Below are positions 46,072 to 57,200 of a DNA stretch of 64,000 nt, piece by piece. Position numbers and translations under genes: made by a program. Every line of letters begins with the position of its first letter. The first letter of the stretch is position 1. This DNA is from Selaginella moellendorffii (taxonomy: Eukaryota > Streptophyta > Lycopodiopsida > Selaginellales > Selaginellaceae): assembly GCF_000143415.4 (NCBI RefSeq), contig NW_003314270.1, positions 1,766,290 to 1,830,289 on the forward strand, read 5' to 3'. The notes under the pieces are model-generated. The model was not told the origin of the DNA and did no database searches. It saw only the letters and a list, made by a program, of their open reading frames with translations.

Positions 46072-46599
46072 TTATCTGAGCGTGTGCTGCTTCAAGTAGT
46101 CTTGTTTGTACTCCTCAAGCACAGCATCTGTAGTACTGAGAGGAAACCAGTTACTCTATAAGCCCAAGATTTTAAAGAGAGAAAGAGAAGCACAACACTT
46201 ACTAGAGGTGAAGGCACTCGTTCATCTCCTTGGCCTGTGCTCGGCAAGCCCAGGCCATGGAAAACGTCCTCCCTTTGGCACACTCGGCGTACTTGGCCAC
46301 AACAGGGTCGCATTTCCGGAACGCTTGGGCCTTCATTTTGCTGCGAAGTTCTACACCAGCAAAAAGAATAGCAAACTTAACGAAAGAAAAAACGAAAAGA
46401 GCAAGAGGAAGAAACACCAAAATGCAAAAGAAAAGGGCCAATGCAAGCAAAATCGAAGACTGTCAAAAATACTTGACAGTATTGAGCATTGATCGGATCG
46501 CAGGAGGCAAAGGAATGCGGACTCACCTTCTTCAACCTTCTTCTGGACGCGCTCCCGCCTCTTCATCACCAGCGCCTCTACAGCCTCTTGCTCCACCAT
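46072..46599 (-). CDS. COX assembly mitochondrial protein-like, twin CX9C (CMC family)
   Basis: Three exons: 46599-46527, 46350-46203 and 46135-46072; phases agree, 94 aa. The core has the twin CX9C pattern, CDPVVAKYAEC and CRAQAKEMNEC, nine residues between each Cys pair, which forms a disulfide-linked helical hairpin after import by the MIA40 pathway into the mitochondrial intermembrane space. Family members (CMC1/CMC2) assist cytochrome c oxidase assembly and copper handling. The N-terminus is charged and helical (VMKRRERVQKKVEE), without a transit peptide, as expected for MIA40 substrates. It lies 199 bases downstream of the MLO gene on the same strand. Confidence 0.88.
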
Positions 46600-46798
46600 T
46601 TCCTTCCAACAAGCAGAGCTAAAACCCTAGCTGGACAAAAGAGATCGCGGTCTCGAATCCCGCGAGCCCCCGGATTCAGCTGAAAAGCAACCGACTTTTG
46701 AATTTGTTCAAAATTTCTCACACTCAGGTGATTGGCATATCTTTCTCCAGAGAAGCTTATAGCGGGGGTGGTAATATACATTGTTTGATTCTTCCTGC

Positions 46799-49403
46799 TC
46801 AAGAATTTACCTCGTGCTCGCCATCAAGATGTTGCTTTTGTTGCTGCATTTCTAGCTCGGAAGTTTTCTGGGGCGCGTGATCTTCTGGATCTTGAGAAGA
46901 TTTCTTCGCAGCAGCAGCAGCAGCGGCAGCGGCAGCCATCCGAAGATTGGGCTTGGCCGGAGCTGCTGCTCCTGCTGTTGTGGCCGCTGTCTCACCACCG
47001 CCGCCACTTCCGGAGCCACCGTGCACGGACTTCTTCTTGGCTTTGGCATGCAGGCTCGTCAGTACGCTCTGTATATCTTCTCCAAACTTGAAGTGTTTTC
47101 CCATCTACAGGAAAGGGATTACTCAGCAAAGGCGATTATCTGTGTAGAGCCTCGATGAAATACCTGTGTCACTAGCGCATACAGTGGTAAAGTGCTGTAA
47201 CTGCACAGGACTTGCACGATGACTCTACAGAACAAGTGCTGCGGTTAAAAAGGCCAAAAGAGCGCGATGAAACAGATAAAAAAAAAACAGGCTTTTGGGA
47301 GTGTCTTACCCAATGACAAGACGCGTGATGACAAAACCAAGATTTTCCATGAAGCAAGAATCGAAACCAAACGCTGCCTGCAAGGCAAGCAAAGCAAACA
47401 TGCATTTGCTAGTCAGCAACACTGAATAAGATTAGTTTTACCCATATCCACACGAAGAAGGCGAGCTCGAACGCATTCTGTGAAGCAAAGAAACCATTAG
47501 AGCAGTCTGAAAGCTAAGGTAAAAAAGAAGGAAGAAGAAGAAAACCTGGAAGAGGACAAAGTGAATAAGATAGAGGATGAGTTTCGGCCGATTAAACCAG
47601 AAGAGCTCGTCTCGAAGATTGACCACCACGGTCGACTGGTTCTTTTGCTCTTCCGCAATCTCGACCGCGAGCGCCATTATGATATTCTGTAGCTTGGCTC
47701 CAACAACCAAAAGGATCTGCAAGCCCATGAATCAAAAAATGGAAACAAAGGAGAAAATTACAAACCCCCAGCGGAAGAAAGGCAATCCAGAAATAAGTGT
47801 GCCATCCTGCAAGTTTTTCACAAATGCGTTTGAAGAAAATTCGAAAGAAATCCAAGCTATACCGCTGACGTTGAGCAATAGGAAGAGCACCACAAAAAAC
47901 CAAAGGTAGAAACTGCAATATAAATCATTAGTTGTTCCTTGGAACGAAAACAAGAAGAAGAGGTTACCTGATGCCTACAACCTTCTTAAAGTCATCTTCC
48001 AGTACCCGAAGACGTACCTATGGAAGTCAAACGAGGGTTTCAAGTTGTGGTTCTGCAAAGAGATAAAAACACAACACTCAAGCTCTACCGCATGACTCGA
48101 CGACGACGACGATTGCTTGCTTACTCGAATGAATCCCAGGCGGAGTGTCTGGTACTCGGTATATGTCACGGAACGCCCGAACTGTCGGAAGAAGCAAACC
48201 TGGAAAGAAAACATCCTCGTTTTGCTACAGATTTTTGCAAAGCTCGAGTTACTTACGATCCAGCTGAGAAAGTCTGATGATATCCATTTTGGATTGGCAT
48301 GCTTCTTTAGGAATGTGCTCTGTCTGACAAGCTTGCCGCGCTTCTTTATGCCTAGAAGAAACAAAGAAAACAGAAAGGTGAAACACGTCTTGTCTGGAGG
48401 ACAGTCCGAAACAAGGAAATTTGACGTACTTGGTGTCTCGGTCTGCGGTTCGGCTTGCGCCCTTCTTTCCCAGGCACTCCATCCGTGTACCTGGATTTAT
48501 TTTTTCTTTAGTGTTTCTTGTTTTTTTCTTTCTTTGTTTGTTCTGAGAAAAAAAACGTACCTTGTATCTTCCTAATATCAGCGTTAGGCAGCTGTAGACT
48601 ACGTGAACTACGGCCAGCACGAAGATGAAAATGTGTAGCTTGTGAAGGCCTTCTCTGGAAACAAAAGGGACCTTATTCTGCAAGAAAAACGATACAAAGC
48701 TCATGGTTTCTCGAAGTTCTAGGCCGTGAGTGATACGAAAAAGAAGGAAGAGAGGAAGAAAAGAAAAGAGACTAGACTAGACTAGACCTTGGCGAAGCAC
48801 TTTGACGTCTCCGCGGCCTCTTTTGAGGATTCGGATGAGAGCATGCGCCGATTGAGAGCGAGGAGCCTCCGTGCGTGACCAGATGGAGTTTCGGAGGTCC
48901 CGTTGGGGGCGCCGTGTGGAGCCTCTCCCGCCAATGTCAGTGTCTTGGTATCGAATTTGCACGGTAGCATATGCTCGATGAAGTTGTGTGGCATGCATAT
49001 GCTGGCGATCACGGGCTGGAACACCGTCAGGAGCAGCGATATGAATCCCAGAAGCATGAGTTCTACAAACACGCACAAAACACGAGCAAAAGCCACATTT
49101 TTTGAGAGCTCGGGGGCTCCGGAAAAAAAACAGCCATACCTTCTTTGATCTTGTCCAGCGCCTGGTAGAGCGATTTCTCCTGGCGCCTGCGGAGGTACTG
49201 CACTGACACGCATGTAGATTCGTAAGCCCAAGTGGCCCGATCGCTCGGCCGATCGATCGGCTTAACATTACCCTGCCCAAGTGGTGGATCGCTCGCACCA
49301 GGCCGAAAGACGCGAGGACGAAGATCGAGCAAACCAAGGCGACCGCCCATGTCGGAGTGACTTCCAGGGAGCCACCCTCGACATGTTTCTCCTCCTCGGC
49401 CAT
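46799..49403 (-). CDS. MLO-like seven-transmembrane protein, copy 1 (one-base frameshift)
   Basis: Fifteen exons: 49403-49272, 49197-49140, 49062-48788, 48677-48561, 48490-48430, 48351-48257, 48199-48125, 48052-47968, 47912-47863, 47806-47766, 47716-47546, 47477-47442, 47377-47310, 47224-47164, 47104-46799. MLO proteins are plasma-membrane calcium channels/modulators known from powdery-mildew susceptibility and pollen-tube signalling. It has the family start TPTWAVALVCSIFVLASFGL, GFISLLLTVF, the loop block KWISSDFLSWI and VLCSYSTLPLYALVTQMG. Exon 8 has 85 nt where the neighbour copy has 86: after FDFHRYV one base is missing near 48009-48013, and the family frame RVLEDDFKKVVGI resumes shifted. 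The calmodulin-binding region reads VLTSLHAKAKK, Leu replacing the conserved Trp. The tail is Gly/Ala-rich. With the missing base the product would be about 543 aa. Confidence 0.9.
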
Positions 49404-49875
49404 GGCCACCGGAAGAACAAGGAGCGAGAGAGAAAAAAACGAGGGAGAGCGACAAGAGATATTAGCGATCTTTAGCTATGGATGCGAACAAGAAGGAAAG
49501 CCGTGTCCCAGCGCGGCTAGCTACTTAAGCCTGCTTTGTCCATGGTACTATTTCTCCCTTCGCTCGTAAGTTTCTCGCTAAGTTCTGCGGTCCAGGTGGA
49601 AGTTTGGTGATTTGTTTACATTATTTCCTCTTAAAGTGTTTAGATTCTTGCTGGGGTCGTCTCTTCGAGATATATTCCAAGCAAGGTAAAGCAGGAAACC
49701 ACTTACGAAGGGAAGGGAAAGCACGCTCGGAGCGCTTCTATAACGTTGCTTGCTCGTTTTCTTCTTCTTCTTTTTTTTTTCTCTCCGTTTGCCAGACTTC
49801 CTGCATCGCTTGAATAGTTATAAATACAGTCTAGTTGCTCTAGCCGAATCATGCTCATGCTCACCAGTCGTATGA

Positions 49876-52050
49876 TCACTCAGAAGAAGTGGTGTTACTT
49901 GGATTGAGCTCGACCTCCTCGGCCTGGTCATGAGAGTGAGGCTGGCTCGCGTCGGAGTTTTGGATGGAAGGATGGTGCTTGGCTCTGTGCCTGGCTTGGG
50001 CGTGCCAGCTGCTCAAAGCATGCTGTACGTGTTCATTGAAAATGGCAGCCTTGTAGTGACTCCCCATCTACACGAGACAAGAAAGTGAGTGCTTGTGCTT
50101 TTGCTTCCGGAAATGAAATGAGAATCGTGAAATGCACCTGTGTCACCAGTGCATAAAGCGGGAGCGTACTGTAGCTGCATAGGACCTGGACGATGATCCT
50201 GCAGTCGTGAATGACGTGATGCAAAGTTAGCTGGAAAACAAAAGAAAAGAAAAGTGGTCCCTCTTACCCAATGACCAATCGAGTGATCACGAATCCAAGC
50301 CTCTCCATCAGACAAGACGTAAAGCCAAGTGTTCTCTGCGTGGAAGACGAGTCAGGAGAAGATTATATAAGCCATGTATGACTCGCTTTACCCAAATCCA
50401 CAGGAAGAACGCAAGCTCAAAAGCGTTCTGGAATTAAAACGAACGAATATGAGAAATCCATAGAACACTAAGAGATTCAGTTACCTGGAAGAGAATAAAG
50501 TGGAGAAGATGCAATACGAGCTGTGGCCTTTTGAACCAGAAAAGATCGTCTCGGAGATTAGCAGTGGCTTCTTCATCATGCTGCTGCCTCACAACTTCTC
50601 CTGCTAGGGACATGATCACATACTGTAGCTTTGCTCCAATAACAAGTAGAAGCTGCAAGTACAAACCGAAAATATGATCAAACAAATCGTATGTAAATTC
50701 TTACACCCAAAGGAAGGAAAGAGATCCAAAAGTAAGTGTTCCAGCCTGTACGCTAACTTGTCAATTGAGAAGCGGTTTTCTGTATCACATACCTTTGATA
50801 TCAAGCAGTAGAAACGTGACCACGAAAAGCCACAGTGGACCACTAAAGAATGAAACACTTCTCTTTCACCCCAAAATGTGAAAGAGAAGAGAGGAAGTAC
50901 CTGATCCCGACAACATCTCTGTAATCATCGTGCAAAACACGAAGAATGTAGCGATGGAAGTCGAATGTTGGCCTCAGCCGGTGCTTCTGTGAATACAAGC
51001 CTTCAGAAAACAATTTCTAAACTTTTTCACGCACCTGCAGAAACCCAACACGAAGAGCTGTGTATTCAGTTTGCGTCACAGAGCTGCCAAACTGTCGAGC
51101 AAAGCAGACCTGCCAAAACAAAGGTTAGTGTTCGAGATAAACTCAAGCACAGAAAACGGACTCACGATCCAGCTCAAAAACGGCGACGACATGTATCTCG
51201 GCTTTGCATGCTTGTGCAAAAACGTCCGCTGTCTATTCAGTCTTGGTAATGCTGGGCCATGCTCCGCGATTCCATGCAACAAATATTATTAAAAACTAGC
51301 GCAAAGTGCGCAGCGGAATTTACCTGTTTCTTCTTCAGACCTCTGCGCTTCAATCTCCCACACTCCCCAGCAATGGACCTGACTAAAACGAGTAAGCGAA
51401 AACCCAATCCAGACTTGCACACCTTGTATCTTCCAAGTAACAGTGTAAAGCAACTATAAACCACATGAACAATCGCCAACAGGAAAATGAAAATGTGGAG
51501 CTTATGCAAACTGGACTTGGAAATGAAAGGAACTTTACCCTGAACATGACCAGCATCAATCCAAGAGGCTATCACTTAAAATTCAGCTCACCTCGGGGCA
51601 ATTGAACCTGCTGATCTCGTCAACTTCGGCCTCCGTTTCCTCGCACGGGATCATACGCCGTGTCGGCGATCTGCAAATGCGAGTCACTCCATCTCCGAAA
51701 GATGCGAGCAGGAGAGACACAAAGCCAAGAAGCATAAGCTCTGCATGGAAATGAACAGCATTTCTTGTACAAATCGGTGACTAGAAACAAACCTTCTTTG
51801 ATTTTTTCGAGTGCTTGGTACAACGGTTTGCTTCTCGATCTCTCTTCCCGCTGCTGCAGCCACTGCAAAATTCAATTGCAGCATCAGAGCAAGAGAAAAA
51901 CAGATCACCGAAAGAAAGATCAAGTATTACCTTGCCAGTGAAGTGAATGGATCGCTCCAAACCGAAGGACGCAAGAACGAAGATGGAGCAGACGATGGCC
52001 ACAGCCCATGTCGGTGTCACTTCTAAGCTGCGATCCTTCGCTTCCTCCAT
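49876..52050 (-). CDS. MLO-like seven-transmembrane protein, copy 2 (two-base frameshift)
   Basis: Fifteen exons with the same phases as copy 1: 52050-51931, 51862-51793, 51742-51592, 51539-51423, 51378-51324, 51251-51166, 51109-51035, 50986-50901, 50842-50793, 50745-50705, 50652-50485, 50427-50392, 50335-50268, 50198-50138, 50067-49876. Start TPTWAVAIVCSIFVLASFGL. Exon 3 has two extra bases in a GTGTGT run (51717-51722): as read, the frame stops soon after ELMLLGFV, while removing one GT unit restores LLLASFGDGV and MIPCEE. From exon 4 on the frame is intact; the calmodulin-binding site HALSSWHAQAR keeps its Trp. The first extracellular loop is much shorter than in copy 1. Splicing fits throughout, so either the insertion is a recent lesion or a sequence error. 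It lies 472 bases upstream of copy 1 on the same strand. Confidence 0.88.
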
Positions 52051-52227
52051 CTCTGAATTTCTTTCCTGTCCTCTTTTTTTTCCTCGGGAAATGTGTGAAT
52101 GCTTATACAACTAATAGTCCAGGAGTTGTATGACCCCGTGACGTCACTACTTAGAACTTACCCGGAGAAACATAAGTTTTTTGTTCATGAATCAAAAGCC
52201 TCCTCCTCGAAGGCATCACACTGAATT

Positions 52228-54166
52228 CTAAGAAAGTCCGATCAGACCACCTTCACCGGTTTGTTTCTTCATGTACTCATCAGACAGTCGCATCTTTGTC
52301 ACCATTTTCTGTTCCTCGACTAGAGAGGTCCCGGCTTTCAGTAGACTCGTGAGTGTTTGCTACAAAGGGTAGCAATCAAAATCCGTTACCTCAAATAGAT
52401 ATAAGTACCTCAGGCGGATTGAAATCAATGGTTTTCTTTTTGCTCTGGCGAAATATTTCGTTGAGTTTCTCGGGACCACCATTAGATTCCAGCCACTGCA
52501 GGCAGCACTCAGCAGCATAAGAGCCGTAAGGAAAATGAAGTCAAGACTACCTTCCACAATTCTTCGTCACATGCTCTGGACTTTAGAGCACCGTAGAAGT
52601 CTAGAGCTAATCAAAGATGGTCCAAATCACGTCGTCAATTTCCACGAGAGCGACCCTTACCTTGATTAGGAAATTTGTCGACAATAGTTTCGACGTCCAC
52701 GCGTGAAAGACCGTCTTTGGAGTACATACGGTAGACAATATTGATCAGATCCTCTCTACTTGGTTGCCTGCGAAGTAGATCAGAACCAAGCAGTGGTACA
52801 CAAGCCCAGCGCAGTACACATACCAGTAAAACTTGTCCATTCGACCATCGCGAATAAGCGGCGCCCAAAGAGTCGAGAAATCGTTCCCCGTTACAATAAT
52901 TGGAACCCGCTTGATAACGTCTCCTTCCCGCCAATCTTGACCAACGCTAACTTGTGTTGGATTGTCGGCCAAGTTCATCAGCGTACCCACCACAATTTGA
53001 TTGTTCACTGTCATCTGGGTGTTTTCTGCACCGTGAGTCAAACCAAAATAAACTTCCCCTGACAACAATTTGCACTTGCCTACCAAATCGCCCAATGCCA
53101 GCATCAATATCGTTGATCATCAGGCAGCTCAGTTTTCCCTGGTACAGAGACGTTAAAGAGTGCTTTTGTCCAGTAAGTCGCAGCACGTACCTGATTTTTT
53201 ACAACTTGTGCAGCTGTTCTGTAACGATCCCTGATCAAGCGTCCGGGTTCACCTGGGATGAAGAACGAGAAAAGCTTAGCTTCCCATACAAAACGCATGA
53301 ACTCACCAGCTCTTTCCGACTCCATTTCTCCCGCAGACATGATGACAGGCTCCACTCCCATGGCCTTAAATATTAGCTCGGTCTGGAAAGTCTTTCCTTG
53401 CCCTTTACCACCCCATACACCTGTATCATTTGTGAGTGAAAGAAATAACGTACTGGGAAAATGCATACCGAGGATGAGAGGGACACTAGTGTCTAGCTGC
53501 TCGGCAACATAATTTTTGACAATGTGCGTCACTAGAAGGTCATATCCATTAGCTCCGATTTCGGTCACAAGAATTTATACACTCACCTACAGCATCCTGT
53601 AAGTCCTTGTCAGAACAATGGTACGAGTCAAACGACACAAGTGACATACCAGAAATGCCGGGGCTATATAGTAGTCTCCTTGCAAATGCTCGAACGAACG
53701 TGTGACTTTCTGCCTGTAAGCGAACACAATATCGGCTGGGGAAAACAACACTTCAGAGGACGAAGAAACAAACGAGCGTCAAAAGCTTACCTTCCTTTCC
53801 AAGAAAATCACCAACAAAAACGCTATCGATCATCCCTTGACGTGCTCCGACGGTGATGTTCATATTATCGGCCTCTTTTCCAAGCCTGTAGAGATAATCT
53901 TCGCCTACAGAATCCTTGGCAGTCCATGATGAAGGCCCCAGCCTCTCCTGCACCGGTTCATTTTCCCTGGGTGACGACGACGAGCAGGAGGGACTTGAGT
54001 ATGATAGTGAAGAGCGAAGACTCGAAGCTCTCCTTCTACAAAAGTGGATGCCTGCTGTAAGATGCCTGTGCTGCTCATAATTTCCCATCAGAAACGCCGA
54101 ATATCCTACCATCCCGGCCATTCCACTAGTGCTGCTGTAAACCCCTTGAAACAATGCCGTGGTCAT
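52228..54166 (-). CDS. RCA: Rubisco activase
   Basis: Twelve exons: 54166-53791, 53735-53650, 53596-53587 (10 nt), 53531-53469, 53420-53307, 53252-53191, 53138-53084, 53025-52824, 52767-52661, 52606-52551, 52495-52409, 52359-52228; 449 aa. The N-terminus is Ser/Arg-rich like a chloroplast transit peptide. The AAA+ core matches Rubisco activase: PLILGVWGGKGQGKT (Walker A, about 182-189), MSAGEMES, LMINDIDAG (Walker B, about 243-251), NNQIVVGTLMNLADNPTQV, RVPIIVTGNDFSTL and LIRDGRMDKFYW. It uses ATP to pull inhibitory sugar phosphates off Rubisco. Sequence is rather diverged in the N-domain (SSWTAKDSVGEDY, then QGMIDSVF) and C-terminus, and no redox-regulated Cys-containing tail is seen, so it resembles the short beta form or an activase-like paralogue. 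Start 94 bases after the FANCM stop. Confidence 0.88.
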
Positions 54167-54260
54167 TGAATTCCTTCCTCCATTTCTAGCCACACGAGAG
54201 CTCGCCTCTTTCCAGTAAATGACAAGATTAAAATCGTAACCCACCTGTACTGCTCCTCCT

Positions 54261-57200
54261 CTATATACCGAGGTCGAATGAAGGTATACACTCAAAATCT
54301 TCGTCCATCTGTTGTTCTATACCTGCTTGGGTACCGCGTAACCGAGATTGTTTAGTAGCTTCAGCCTCCAGTGCGTCAAGATCTAGATCATCAAAGAAGT
54401 CGTCCGCGATTGGCTCGTGGCTCGGCCCAGCACCTGTACTAGCTTTCCAAGGTTCCCTGTTCTCCATGCCTGTCCTGCAACTAATGCCGTTTGATACCTC
54501 CACATCAGTCTTCACTGCTGCGTCTATCGCGTTATTTGACGGGCCTGCTCCCGTATGAAAGCTCAGCTTCCTCTTTCTAAATTCCTTCGTGCTGCACTCG
54601 ACTTCTTCTTGCTCGTTACGTGTGTGCAACTCGGGCCGTGGCGGTAGTAAATTAAACGTGACGGACTTTTTACCACTGTCGGATGCAGGAACCGATGGTG
54701 GATGAGAGGATTTTTCGGATGACTTGCATAGGCTGCTAGAAGTAGGAGTGCTGCCGGAATGAAGGGACCGCATGTAAGCCAAGGCTTCAGCCGGGGACTG
54801 TGAGAGCAGGGATCGTCTGTAAAGATGAAAGTTCAATAAAAGAGTGGAACATCACACTTTCAATAGACCTGTAAATCGCCATCATATCCACAGAAGCACC
54901 GCTACCGGGACCGCTGGTATGGACATTGTCGTCAATGAAACTATCGCTACACGTACAATTTTCTTGATCAGTGTCAGGAGAAACTTCCGCATCCGAAGAA
55001 ACTCTACAGCGAAAAACAATTAGACAGCAAACAATATAAGGAAAACATACTCGGCCTCGTCATCAATAAAATGCCGAACGGCTTCCTTTATCTGTTCCTT
55101 TTCTGAAAGATGAAGCAAGTTGAGATTCAATCGGCGGATTACGATATGTATATTACCTGTATCAGTCGCCCGATTTTCATCTTTGAAAGTTGCCAAAAGT
55201 GGCAGAAGTTCTCGTCCCCTTTTAAGCCGTTTCAAAGGACGAGGCTTCCTAACTGCGGAGGGAAGTTCACTACTAGGACACTTCCAGTCTTCGTTACTGC
55301 TGTTTCTGCCACTTCTCTGGACACGAGCCTCCGAAGGCAGTCTTGTAAAAATGGGACTTTCAAAGATTACTTCCGCCTTTGCGATGTCAGGTGTTTCTGG
55401 CACGAATTCCACCAGTTTCGGACTTTCACTTATTGGCACCGGAGACGCGTTATGTGTGCTTTCTAGCTGCTTGCTATCGGGTGCTCTTCCGAATAAATCA
55501 GGTGGTGAAGATACCATCACGTACCCCTCATTTGTGATGGAAATGGCACCATTGGTGAAGTAAAAATGATGGTTTGGCGGAGAGCTTTGTTCTGGAGCAG
55601 GATGTAAAGCTTCTGCTGGAGCATTTTCAGCACTTGCGTCTGCAAGTGATTCATAGGGATCTGGATGAAATGGATAGTCTTGCCAGCCCTGATCACCAGC
55701 ATGGTCAAAGACCGCGTCTTCGTCATTTTTGGCTACCTGCAAAACAAAACTTACTCCAGCCATACACTCAACATATATGTACCTTATCACTTTTTGAAAG
55801 CGGCAGTTCAGGGTGACTGTTATCAACGGCATTTGAAGGCGGGAGTGTATCAATAGCGTTCCGAGGTGGCAGCTCACGCAGCTCACGCAGCTCTTGCAAT
55901 ACATCAATAAGCATTGAGGTGGTCCTCGAGGAATGTTTAACACTGTGAATAGCAGTAGCAATAAGCTGGTTATTCGGAAATGCAATAAGCGATGGACTCC
56001 AGATTTCCTCCTCCGGTGACTTGAAGTACTTTGACAGCATCGCGCTCTCGTCTGCTGTAAGCTCGGCAATCGGATTAAATGTTTGAGTTTTGTCTTGTTT
56101 CGCTTTGCGAAAACGAGGCACAAATTTCTCAATTGTAAGCTTTGTCATTTGTAACTGTGGTGTAAAGGCATGAGGAACCTGCATGATAAAGAAATGTTAT
56201 AACATATAGCAATTAGGAAACATTTACCATTCTAGAGCTGGCATGAAAGTTGAAGCTTCGTAGCCCACCATTCATCATGTGCTTGCCGATAGCTTTGCCT
56301 TTAGCTTGTTTGTTCAGATAACCTTGAATTTCTGTTCCCTCACTAGCCAAAACAAGTGCCGTCTGTTAAGGAAACCAGTATATCATACAAAAGCTAGAAA
56401 AAGGATATCCACTCGGCCATCACGTTTTCGGCCAGTTCGTCCCATGCGTTGAATCATCCTCAAAGGAGAGATATTGGCATCAAAACAGATAACCAGATCC
56501 ACTTCCATAATGTCGAGCCCTTCTTCACCAATACAGGTAGCGACTATAGTGTTGTAACCACCAGCTCGAAACTTCTGAAATGCTACATGTCACACAACTT
56601 TCATGTTTCCAAACAAGAAGCAGACCTGAAGGACTTGCTGCTGAATCTTTTGAGATTGTCCTTTAGAAGTTTTCCCTGCAAACAAGTTGAGCATCTTATA
56701 GGTAGATATGAAACTAACCAGAGCTTTGCCCAACAAACTCCATAGCTTTTACGGGACCGTTAATCTTGCCTAAGCACTCCATTATGTCCCTAAGGCAAGC
56801 ATATCAGGAACAAAAAGAAAAGTTCTGAAGTTCATACTTTACGCTCTCCCTGAAATTAGTGAAGATAATTGCCCTTGTATTCCCTGAATTGTCAGCACCT
56901 GACGGTGGAGAGGGAGTTAACATGTTAATAAAAAAGCGATCTTCTTACCGAAGTGAGCCAAGATAATTTCTTCCATCTTATCAAGCTTAGGACTTGGAGC
57001 ACCGTGATTTATAGTCTGCTGCATTAACTGTTTAACATGAAGCAACTTTTCATTTCGACCCATCATCCGTGCAAGTAACCTGTTACAAAGAAATTATCAG
57101 TAGTTAGAAATATGGCAAACTGTCGTACCCTTGCTGCAATTTTTGTTGAAGCATTTCAAATGCTGGTTTTATACCGTGACTAGAAAGTAGCTTGAGTATG

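Noticed and set aside
47969-48034. Short extra intron removing the frameshift in MLO copy 1
   Set aside because: The only GT...AG pair found (about 43 nt, starting after the CATAG) would not restore the phase of the next exon and would remove conserved residues.
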